From assembly GCA_965115995.1 (NCBI GenBank), contig OZ220472.1, positions 3,701,799 to 3,765,798 of the forward strand: DNA of 64,000 nt. Reading direction: 5' to 3'. The notes beneath the pieces are model-generated. The model saw only the letters and a program-made list of their open reading frames with translations. It did no database searches and was not told the origin of the DNA. Positions 16,572 through 27,600 of the stretch are shown one piece after another (position 1 is the stretch's first letter; every line of letters begins with the position of its first letter). The translations under genes were made by a program, and so were the position numbers. Source of the stretch: Poriferisodalis sp026713105. Its GTDB lineage: Bacteria > Actinomycetota > Acidimicrobiia > Acidimicrobiales > Poriferisodalaceae.

Positions 16572-17447
16572 TTAGGGGGTGGGTCTCACTATTGCGTCTG
16601 TCATTTGGATTGCTTGGGTCATTTGGGGGGTGTCGTGGACTCGCACTATGTCTATGCCTGCGTAGATGGCGGCGGTGATGGTGGCGGCGGTGCCGAAGAG
16701 GCGGTCGTCGATCTTGGCGTTGGTGATCGCACCGATGGTCGACTTGCGTGATGTGCCGATCAGCATGGGGAGCTCCAGCGCCCACAGCTCGGGCAGGCGG
16801 CGCATCATCTCGAGGTTCTGCGCGACGCCGAACCCGAAGCCGAATCCTGGGTCGACCACGATGCGATCCGTGCCGACGCCGGCTTCGGCGCAGATCTGCA
16901 GGCTGGTGCGCAGTCCGTCGGTCACATCGGCGATCAGATCGGTGTGGGGTCGGCCCCGCTGGTTGTGCATGAGCACCGCGGCGGCCCCGCGCTCGGCCGC
17001 CAGTGGCGCCATCTGAGGGTCGAGGCGGAAGCCGGTGATGTCGTTCACCACCGTGGCACCGGCGTCGAAGGCCGGCTCAGCCACCTCTGCCCAGGTCGTG
17101 TCCACCGAGATCGGCACTTCGGCGCCGATGCGATCCAGCTCGGCTCGCACGGCCTCGATGACCCTCACCGCCCGGCGCCGCTCCACTTTGATGGGCGTGG
17201 GCTCTGCACCTGGACGGCTGGAGGCGCCGCCGATGTCGATGATGTCGACCTCGCCGGCCACCAGCTCATGTGTCAGCGCGAGGGCTTCGTCGAGCCGATC
17301 GGCCACGCCGTCGCCGGAGAACGAGTCGTCCGTGGCATTGATAATGCCCATGACGAAGGTGCGCGAGCCCCACTGCCAGCACGGTCCGCGGCCGGGGTCC
17401 CATGATCCATGCCGGTAGCGGCGCCGGATCGGCCAGCCCGGCTGCAT
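16572..17447 (-). CDS. folP: Dihydropteroate synthase
   Basis: Joins p-aminobenzoate to the pterin pyrophosphate, the target of sulfonamides. TIM-barrel marks: VMGIINATDDSFSGDG (usually NVTPDSFSDGG), DIIDIGGASSRPGA, ISVDTTWAEVAEPAFDAGA, VVNDITGF and LIGTSRKSTIGAI. About 291 residues; ATG 17447. The pterin loop reads ATDDSFSGDG in place of the canonical TPDSFSDGG, a departure worth noting. It is separated from folB/folK by 4 kb and lies on the other strand, 17 nt downstream of the polyprenyl synthase gene. Its last 150 bases are unusually G+T-rich on the plus strand. Confidence 0.93.
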   Translation of the reverse strand: MQPGWPIRRRYRHGSWDPGRGPCWQWGSRTFVMGIINATDDSFSGDGVADRLDEALALTHELVAGEVDIIDIGGASSRPGAEPTPIKVERRRAVRVIEAVRAELDRIGAEVPISVDTTWAEVAEPAFDAGATVVNDITGFRLDPQMAPLAAERGAAAVLMHNQRGRPHTDLIADVTDGLRTSLQICAEAGVGTDRIVVDPGFGFGFGVAQNLEMMRRLPELWALELPMLIGTSRKSTIGAITNAKIDDRLFGTAATITAAIYAGIDIVRVHDTPQMTQAIQMTDAIVRPTP

Positions 17448-17464
17448 GTGCGGATCGGTCGCTT

Positions 17465-18490
17465 TCAGACTGCGCCGGCCGCGCCGGCCGCTTTGGGCGG
17501 CAGGGCGCTGAGCAGATTTGACGCTGCGGCCCGCAGGCCGACCATGCCTGGCGTTGCATCGAACGGCGCCAGGGCGTCCAAGGCCTGGGTCACGTAGTGC
17601 TGTGCCGTCGTCACCGAGCTGGCGATTTCGGGGCCGTCCACCACGATCGCCCGGGCTCGATCCCGTCGATCATCGTCCAAAGGCTCGCCCAGCAGCTCGC
17701 CGAGGCGCTCATCGTCGGAGCGCCCGTCGGCCAGCATCCGGATCACCGGCAGCGTGTACACGCCTTCCCGCAGATCGTTGCCCGAGGGCTTGCCGAGCTC
17801 CTCGTCGGAGGCGACGAAGTCGAGCACGTCGTCGACGATCTGGAAGGCCATGCCATAGGCGAGCCCGAAGCTGTTCAGGCGGTTCAGGGTTTCGCGGTCG
17901 GCGCCGGCGACGAGCCCGCCGATGCGGCACGACGTGGCATACAGCTCGGCGGTCTTGCCCTGGATCGCCAGGAAGTACTGATCCTCGGTGCGGGTGAGGT
18001 CGTAGATCAGCTGCAGCTCGCGCACCTGGCCCTCGCACAGACGTCCGATCGTGGCGGCCAGCAGGGCGGCCACCTCGGTTCCCAGCGACGCCGCCAGCTC
18101 GGAAGCCTTCGCCAGCAGGAAGTCGCCCGCCAGGATCGCCTTCAGGTTGCCCCACCGGTGGTTCACCGCCTCGATGCCGCGGCGGGTCTCCGCGTCGTCC
18201 ATGACGTCGTCGTGATACAGCGAGCCCAGATGCACCAGCTCCACAGCCACGCTGCCGCAGATCATGTCGTCGGTGACCGCATCAGGAGCAGCGCCGTCGG
18301 GGTCGAGCGCCAGCGCCGAAGCGATGACGAACGCAGGCCGGAGGCGCTTGCCGCCCGCAGGGATCAGGTGCGAGGTCACCTCGGTGAGGAAGTCGTCGCC
18401 GGTGACCGCTGCGGCACGCAGCGCCGACTCGACACGAGCCAAGTCATTGTCCGAGCTGGGTCGGGCCTGCAACGGCGAAAGCGGCGCCAC
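17465..18490 (-). CDS. Trans-polyprenyl diphosphate synthase
   Basis: Elongates allylic diphosphates with IPP; chain length is not readable here but family members make menaquinone side chains or geranylgeranyl-type products. Two aspartate-rich motifs are present: DDVMD in HLGSLYHDDVMDDAETRRG and DDVLD in FQIVDDVLDFVASDEELGKP. GGKRLRP binds IPP. About 341 residues. GTG 18490 is supported by a -10 box 6 nt upstream. folP follows at close range on the same strand and is probably co-transcribed. Confidence 0.92.
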   Translation of the reverse strand: MAPLSPLQARPSSDNDLARVESALRAAAVTGDDFLTEVTSHLIPAGGKRLRPAFVIASALALDPDGAAPDAVTDDMICGSVAVELVHLGSLYHDDVMDDAETRRGIEAVNHRWGNLKAILAGDFLLAKASELAASLGTEVAALLAATIGRLCEGQVRELQLIYDLTRTEDQYFLAIQGKTAELYATSCRIGGLVAGADRETLNRLNSFGLAYGMAFQIVDDVLDFVASDEELGKPSGNDLREGVYTLPVIRMLADGRSDDERLGELLGEPLDDDRRDRARAIVVDGPEIASSVTTAQHYVTQALDALAPFDATPGMVGLRAAASNLLSALPPKAAGAAGAV

Positions 18491-18496
18491 GGCGCA

Positions 18497-18502
18497 ACCG
18501 TA
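18497..18502 (-). promoter_or_regulatory. -10 element TACGGT for the polyprenyl synthase
   Basis: Minus-strand hexamer 6 nt before GTG 18490, the same leaderless geometry as elsewhere in the window. Confidence 0.5.
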
Positions 18503-18677
18503 AACGACAACGGCCGTGTCCCCACACCGGCATCGCGCCCGAATCCCGTCGCGCTGAAGGGGCGTGAACGAGGCCGATCCCTGAGAGAGCGATCCGGCAG
18601 GGCATCGTTACACTGCGCTCAGAAGACCCGAAGCACCGTGTGCAACGCCGTGTGCAAGGCTCAGAGCAGGAGGCCCA

Positions 18678-21179
<2,502 letters not shown>

Positions 21180-21181
21180 GC

Positions 21182-22060
21182 ATGGCCCGGCGAACACCCT
21201 GCAGTGGTTCGCCGGGACCCAAGAAGCTGAACAGCGGGCCGTGCCGGCGGGCGCTTGGTGGCGCACTGGCTGGTCTGGCGGTGCTGATGGCGGCCGCGGG
21301 CTGCCGGGTCGACCTGGTCGTCGACATCGACATCTCTCATGACGGAGCCGGCAGGGTCACCGTCGAGATCACCTTCGACGAAGAGGTGATGCGGTGGGCG
21401 CCCGACCTGGGCGAGCTCATCGTGACCGATGGCCTCGTGGGTTGGGATGTCCGCCAATTCGTCGAGCCGACTCCAGCAGGCGAGCGGCTCCGCGTGACGG
21501 CATCCAAGCGCTTCTCGACTCTAGGGGAACTGGCAGAGGTGCTGGCCGAGATCGACCGGCCTGCGGACGGCTCCGCCGGGTTGTTCCGCTCAGCGACCTT
21601 CGTGGGTTCGCGTGACGGAGCGCGGGTGCTGTACGACCTGGCGGTGACCGTCGGCTTGGATCGGCCGGTCTCGGGGCTCGTGAACCCGGCTACCGCTGAT
21701 GCGCTGGAAGGCGAGCTGTTCGGGCTGCCCATCGGTGAGATCGAACAGCGGGCCGGGGCTCCGCTCGACGAGCTGGTGACGCTGGTGGTGCGGGCGACCG
21801 TGCCTCAAGGCGCTGGGAGCTTGCCTGCTGAGGGGGTGCTGCGGCTGAACGAGGGTGGCGTTCGGGAGCTGCGTGTGTCTGGTGAGCTGCTGGATGCTGA
21901 GGTCGTTGCTGCTGATGCTGAGGCTGAGCGGTTGGCTGAGCGGGCTTCTCGGGGGGCTCGGATTGCTGTGATCTGGTGGGTTGTTTTGGCTGCTGTTGTG
22001 CTTGTTGTGACTGTTGTTGCGCTTCGTGGTCGGCGGCGCCGGGGGCTTACGTTTCGGTAG
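21182..22060 (+). CDS. LppM-like lipoprotein (DUF3153 type)
   Basis: About 292 residues. An N-terminal signal peptide ends in a lipobox-like LMAAAGC (Cys about residue 38), a beta-rich domain follows (CRVDLVVDIDISHDGAGRVTV onward), and one transmembrane helix lies near the C-terminus (about 263-283) before a basic tail. This order matches mycobacterial LppM. It would be exported and anchored to the membrane. ATG 21182 lies 2 nt after clpC, so the genes are co-transcribed. Codon use shifts to G/T-ending codons in the last 180 nt (GCT, GTT), unlike the rest of the gene. Confidence 0.75.
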   Translation: MARRTPCSGSPGPKKLNSGPCRRALGGALAGLAVLMAAAGCRVDLVVDIDISHDGAGRVTVEITFDEEVMRWAPDLGELIVTDGLVGWDVRQFVEPTPAGERLRVTASKRFSTLGELAEVLAEIDRPADGSAGLFRSATFVGSRDGARVLYDLAVTVGLDRPVSGLVNPATADALEGELFGLPIGEIEQRAGAPLDELVTLVVRATVPQGAGSLPAEGVLRLNEGGVRELRVSGELLDAEVVAADAEAERLAERASRGARIAVIWWVVLAAVVLVVTVVALRGRRRRGLTFR

Positions 22061-22082
22061 CCGCTCTTAGGTTTCGTGCTGC

Positions 22083-22103
22083 CCGGGCTTTTCGTATGCC
22101 CGG
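22083..22103 (+). terminator. Hairpin after the clpC operon
   Basis: CCGGGC (22083-22088) and GCCCGG (22098-22103) pair around TTTTCGTAT, 23 nt after the stop codon. Probable terminator without a long U-run. Confidence 0.45.
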
Positions 22104-22116
22104 TCTGGAGAGGGGC

Positions 22117-22214
22117 AGGCGCACCCGTGCTTCAAACAGATGAAGCGCTTCGTGCGCACGTTGGGTGTGCGAGGGGCGCTTCATAACTGCGCGCGGGCAC
22201 CCCTGCCCCTCCCC
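22117..22214. repeat. Large nested inverted repeat (C)
   Basis: AGGGGCAGG (22121-22129) pairs with CCTGCCCCT (22202-22210), and inside it ATGAAGCGC (22140-22148) pairs with GCGCTTCAT (22176-22184). The roughly 95-nt structure sits at the left edge of the accessory island. Confidence 0.7.
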
Positions 22215-22253
22215 AGCCCTCGTCTCATGGTGTCTTCGATCGGCATCGGAGTG

Positions 22254-23613
22254 CTAGCTGGACGGGTAGCGATGCTGGCCTGCGTGGCCTGCGGGCAGTG
22301 CACAGCGTTGGCTTGATCGCGGCCCCAGGTGTCCGCATGCAGCGTGTGCAGGCGCCGCTGGCACTGGCGGGTCGGACGTGCGGGTTGGTTCGATTCGGTG
22401 CTGGGGCAGCCCGCCGTCGGGGGTCATCTGTCGCAGCATGCCGACGACGTCAGGGACTGTGTATCTCTTGTTGCGCTGGCCGCCCGTGCGCCTGACAACG
22501 CCGACCGCTTCCAGGGACGTGAGCGCTCCGCGGGCAGCTCTTTCGGTGACGCCGAGCCTTTGTGCCGCCATGGGGGCATCGAGCACCGGCATCGACGGGA
22601 GCGCGTCGAGGAGTTTCGCCGCTGCGCTGCCGCTGCGAAAACTCGCAGCGTGCTGCCATCTGGCGACCATGCCCTCGACGCTCCGTGTTACGGCTTCTGC
22701 CTGCCTGCCGGCTGGCCTGTTCGCAGGCGTCGCTGAACACGCTCAGCCACTCGTGCGTGGCGTTGCTGCGGGCCGTTGCGTCAACGGGAGCGCACATGGC
22801 CCGGGTCGCGTTGAGCGCGCCGTAGTACCGGGAGCGGTCACTGCTGAGTGCAGTGCTGATCGGAATCGCTGCGTTGGTCAGTCCAGCGGAGACCAAGACG
22901 GCATGGATGATCGCTCGGCCTGTTCGGCCGTTGCCGTCCTCGAATGGATGGATCGTCTCGAACTGGGCATGAACGATCGCGGCGCGTAGCACCGGTGGAT
23001 GACTGCTGGTGTTGAGGTAACCGACAAGATCGCTCATGAGCCCGGAGACATGCTCAGCGGGCGGCGGCACGAACGAGGCATCTTCCACTAGGCAGCCGGC
23101 AGGCCCGACCCATATCGGTTGGTCTCGCCACGAGCCACCGATGTCGCGGTCACGCGTCCCGGCGAAGAGGCGCCGGTGGATGTCGAGTATCTCTTCCGTC
23201 GTGGCGGTGTGGCCGGCCCGCATCTTGAGCCCCAGATCGACTGCGGCTGCGATCTGCTTCGTCGCTCCGAGCGTGAGCGCATCGTTCTCATCGGACACGG
23301 GCCGTCCAGCTTGGTCCAGATAGCGCGCCCATTCGAGCCCCGGCTCTGTGGACGCGACTCCCTCTATCACGCTCGAACGGATGCTCTCGTCGCGTGTCAG
23401 CATCCATTCCGCCAGCGTGCCGCCCAAGCTCGTCTGAGGCAGAGCAGCGGTCAAAGCCAGCGCTCTGTCGGCGGCCGTGAGCGCGTTCAGGGCATCGCCG
23501 CTGAGGCTAGGTTCCCACCCGGCGAGCGGGTGCGGCACAAAGGCGCGATACGTCCTGCGCCCGAAGCCGGTCGCGCTGGCCATCCACCCCTCGGCATCGA
23601 CATATCTGCCCAC
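22254..23613 (-). pseudogene. Fic family protein gene split by a 4-bp frameshift
   Basis: Fic proteins transfer AMP or related groups to target proteins. The main frame from GTG 23613 encodes the whole catalytic part: Fic motif HPFEDGNGRTGR (residues 222-233) and an inhibitory helix motif of the (S/T)xxxE(G/N) kind (SSVIEG, about 80-85), so a class II Fic with its own antitoxin helix. After SDACEQASRQA (about residue 305) the frame goes into nonsense and ends at 22450. A second frame (22254-22670) carries the expected C-terminal winged-helix region (MAAQRLGVTERAARGAL). The two join cleanly if one GGCA unit is removed from a (GGCA)3 run, giving SRQAEAVTRSVEGMVARW. Confidence 0.85.
22698..22709. 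repeat. (TGCC)3 simple repeat at the Fic frameshift
   Basis: Three tandem TGCC units (GGCA on the coding strand). Two units would restore the Fic reading frame, so length change here toggles a full-length versus catalytic-only product. Confidence 0.8.
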
Positions 23614-23628
23614 ATGTCCACATTATCG

Positions 23629-23695
23629 GGTCATATGTGCTGTTCAGCCGTTTCCGCCGACGCGAAAGCACCATTAAATGGTCGCATGTGCTATT
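23629..23695. promoter_or_regulatory. Direct repeats upstream of the Fic gene
   Basis: Two 16-nt repeats, GGTCATATGTGCTGTT (23629) and GGTCGCATGTGCTATT (23680), match at 13 of 16 positions and start 51 bp apart. They lie within 85 bp upstream of the Fic start and are less GC-rich than the surroundings. A regulator binding site is inferred, possibly autoregulatory. The rest of 23614-23813 holds no gene I can support. Confidence 0.4.
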
Positions 23696-23813
23696 GCGAC
23701 CCCCACAGTCTCTACCAAACAGTGAAGATGTGGGCAGGGAGCGGGCCGTCATCCTTGTTTGAGCCGCATGATGTCCTCGCGCAGGCGCTGTTCGCTCGAG
23801 CGGTTTGGCCGGG

Positions 23814-24476
23814 TCAGGCTTCGTCGGCCGCGTCGGCGTACTCCCCGTATGCGAGGCCTCGCACATACGGTTCTTCGGCGAGTATGCGGCCGAGCCCGGC
23901 AAGACGGGCGGCGTCCCAGCCGAGCGCCTCCGCGACGGCTTCGTCCCATTGGCGCCGCACGTCGCAGTAGCCGTCACGGAACTGCGGCACCTCGATGCTG
24001 CGGGTCGCCTCCCAGCAAGCAGCCAGCGTGTCGCGGATGTGGGCGTCGGTTAGGTCGGGGATGGGGAGGTCGCGCCAGACGGCAGGGTTGTAGAACGGGA
24101 ATCGGAGCTTCTTGCCTGGGCATCGCAGGATCAGCAGCCGGCCTGGGGTTGAGTTCAGGAACACGGCGACGGCCTTCGATGGGGTTGGGGCGATTCCTGT
24201 GACGGGCATCCATCCTTGGCCGACGTAGCGCTCATCGGACGCTACGGCAGTGAGGCGTGCCGTTGAGAGGCCGTGTCCCATTGAGACCAGAAGGTGTCCT
24301 GCCTTCTCGAGAATCGGGGGTCTGCCGGATTTCTTCCATTCCCAGTAGGCGTCGGGTGCTGCTTCGATCCGGTGCTGGCCGTCCGCGCCTTTGGATTGGA
24401 GCACGGGGAACGGCTCGCCGGTGCCCGTGACCTTTTTTCGGTAGTCGTCGCGCATTGCTTGTCCTGTCGCGTGTAC
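23814..24476 (-). pseudogene. C-terminal target-recognition part of the restriction-modification enzyme, out of frame
   Basis: About 220 residues without a start codon of their own near the natural beginning (AVHATGQAMRDDYRKK). GEPFPVLQSKGADGQ, AVAVFLNSTPGRLLILRC and VWRDLPIPDLTDAHI look like the target-recognition/C-terminal region of single-chain N6-adenine methylases. The frame is open upstream through the G10 tract to 24734, so loss of one G there would fuse it to the large upstream gene as one protein of about 1,750 residues. As written it is cut off from it. Confidence 0.7.
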
Positions 24477-24624
24477 CGCTAGTTCTTCGCTTCGGGTCGG
24501 CGGCCCGTCTTGCGGTAGTCGGCGTAGAGCGGCTGCAGCGTGGCGTGGACCATCACTTGCGCCTGTCTGCCGTGCTCTTCGTTCGGGTGTATTGGGCGCT
24601 GAGTGTCGGGTTGGTCTTGTGGAT
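24403..24624 (-). repeat. Three diverged 74-nt modules, one in each reading frame
   Basis: Modules begin at 24624, 24550 and 24476 (exact 74-nt steps). They translate in three different frames as IHKTNPTLSAQYTRT, VHATLQPLYADYRKT and VHATGQAMRDDYRKK. By hand count modules 2 and 3 match at 30 of the first 48 bases without gaps; 1 and 2 at about half. Because 74 is not a multiple of 3, each copy is read only in its own frame. Confidence 0.6.
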
Positions 24625-27600
24625 GGATCGCTCCCCCCCCCCGCCGCGCAGCGATGCAAGGTCGTCGTGGGAAGCGAATTCCGCGGCTGCATCTGCGAGC
24701 TCGGATGAGCGCCACACAGCGGCCGTCCAGTCACCTGCTGCGACTCTCTCGGCGGGCCAGTGCGAGACTTCGCCCCACCCGCCGGGCAGTGTCCCGGTTT
24801 CGATGGACCGCAGATGCGAGTGCAGTGTCTCGGTTTCTTGTTCGTCTGCTGGGAACCGGTCCAACGCGATCACGCGTGTCGGGGGATGCGGTCCGTCGTT
24901 TCGGCTGAACACGAAGACGCTCTCGTTGATCTCTGTGTTCTGCGACAAGTTCCCGTCACGCGTCGCGAAATTCGTCAAGATCGTGTGGAGGTGGAGACGC
25001 GATGCCAGCCAGCGTCGCTCAGGAAGCCCTGAGGCATTGGTGGCAAGAATCGTGGGGGAAATCATGGCGATCACGCCAAGGGTGTCTTCATCCAAGCAAC
25101 GCTCGGCGAGTGTCGCGAACAGGGGGTGGATGGAGTTCTTGTCGAGCGCTCCGCCCAATGAGGCATCGGAGCTGACCAGCATTCGTTCGAGCGCGTCCAT
25201 TCGACTGCGCAGCGCCCGCTGGTCGTCGTTGTCGAACTTTTCGCCGGCTTTGGTCCGGTTGGAGAACGGCGGGTTCATGATGACGACGCGGGCACCGGTA
25301 GCGGCTGTGACGGCGTCGTCCATATCGGGGCCTTCGAGCGGCTGTTCGGCGCCCGTTTCGATGCGGGAGGATTCGGCTGCGTCGTCGAACAGCCGACCAG
25401 AGGCGATGATCTCGTTCCGGGCCAGCAGTTCGAGCGTGCCGGCGGCTGAGATGCCGTCAGGCTGGGGTCCGTAGGGCATCAGGTGCAGTCCCATTTTGCG
25501 GTATTTCACGTCGGCGTTGCCTGACATGAGCTGGGTAGCTGCCAGTTGGAGGGACACGGGGTTGATGTCGAGCCCTTTCATCACCTCTTCGACGGCGACT
25601 TTCTGCAGTTCGGCCAGCCGGTCGCGGTCGGCTCCGTGGAGTTTCGCTCTGCGTTTCATCTCGGCCATTGCTGCGGCCAGCAGTGTCCCTGAGCCGCATG
25701 CGAGATCGACAGTCTTGTGGGCACGCCACACGTCGCTGTCTGACCAGTCCAGGTCGTTCCCGCCGTCGACGGCGTCAAAAGCGAGTCGCGCTGCAATGTC
25801 CGCAGCGACGGGACGGGTGAAGAACGCTCCGTCGGATGACTGGTCTCCCATGACTTCGTTGAACAGCGCCCCTGCGTGGTCGGTGCCCATGTCGGCGTAG
25901 GTGTCAGCGATCATCTCTGCTTCGCCCGCGATGTGCCGAAGGGCTTGCCGCAGCCCGCCGAGCATCCCTGTCCGCTTTGCTGCTGCCAGCACCTCCATGG
26001 CCGGGTCGATGACCGGCAGGAAATCCTGTCGGGTGATGGTGTGCCATGAGTCGCGGAGCATCTCGTCCGGCTCGGGCGATGCCTTGATATCGGCGAGGGC
26101 ATTGATCCCTTTGCGTCCGAGCCATCCGCCTGCGTGGACCCGCTGGTGCAGCATCGCGGCGTTCATCCACAGCAGCGCCGCGACAGTCGCCCCGTCGGCT
26201 CTCGGCTTCCCCGGCTTGGGAGCCGACAACTGGTTCAGCCCGAAATGCTCGTCGAGCGCTGCTGCCATCCCTGATTCCTGGTGCAGGTATCCGGCTGCCT
26301 CGCGCACGGTGCCTCTCAACAGGTTCAGGTCGCGTCGGACCTTGTTGCCTGTGAGCCCGGACTTCTCCAACAGGTTCATCGCGATTGCATCGCCCATTTG
26401 TCCTGACAGGTCCACCAAGACCCCGTGGACATGCGCCTCGAAATCGGCTTTCTTGCGGGCCTCGCGTTCCTTGCGTCTCCGTTCCCGCTCGTCGGGTTCA
26501 GGAACAGGTCTGCCGCGTTCGCCTTTCGCGACTTGGCCGGCGCGACGCTTCGTCTGTCTCTCGTTGACGTCGCCGATCTCTTGACGCGGTTTCGGTTTGT
26601 GGCGGACCACAGTGTCTTCACGGGTCTCGGTGCTGCCGTCGCGCCGTTCGATATGGACGATCATCGAGGTCGGCTGATCCTTGAGTTCGGTCCACAGAGC
26701 CTGATCGAACCCCTCGGTGTTGTCGAACTCCAGCAGCGGGCGTTCCTGTTTCACGGCGGCGCGTGCGAGGTCTTCGGCGTCGTCGCGGCTGCCGGACACC
26801 ACCGCGTACTCGAGCTTGGCATGTCCGCGTCTGCCGATCGCGACGGCGGTTTTCAATTCGAGCAGACGCGGCTGGTCGGCGGGCACCTGGATGGTCAAGA
26901 GCTGCGGAAGCGCGTCCTCGATGCGTTTGTCGTGTGCACGCAGGGCTTGCAGGATGTCGCCGAGCTCGCGCCAGCCTTCGTGCTTGTCGCTGACAGCGAG
27001 ATGACGTTCAGCGTCGACCCCTGGGGGTATGACGACCGGCACGATGATGTAGCCGATGTCTTTGTCTCGGGCACGGCGCATCGCCCGTCCGACGGCTTGC
27101 ACCACGTCGATCGGCGACTTGCGGGGTTCGAGGAACGCGACAGCGGACAGGGACGGGGAGTCGGTGCCCTCGCCGAAGATGCCGACATTGAGAATCCCGT
27201 GCGGGTTCTCGGCTCCCGCAGCGGCAAGGCGACGTTTCGCTTCGTCCCGTTTCGCGACCGGGGAGGACGCGTCGAGATGTTCGAGCGTGTAGGCGGCGTC
27301 AACGTCCGGCGTGCGCTTGGCGATCCATGACTTGACGGCTTCGGACTGCAGCACATCGGTCATTGCTCGGCTGCGGGCGATGGTGTTCAGGAACCCGATG
27401 CATGACCTGATCGGGACACGGCTCCCGTCGCCGGCTGTGGCTCCCCCGCCCAGAGCGAGAGCGAACGCCATACCTTTGAGGTAGTCGCCGGTGGTGGGCA
27501 GCCGCTCGCTTCGCTTGGCGCGCGGCTTGGGCTTCCCGCTGCCGCTTCGGGACGACGCGGTCTCGGCTTCCTCTGCTGCCTTCTGGTCGGCTTCGAGCAC

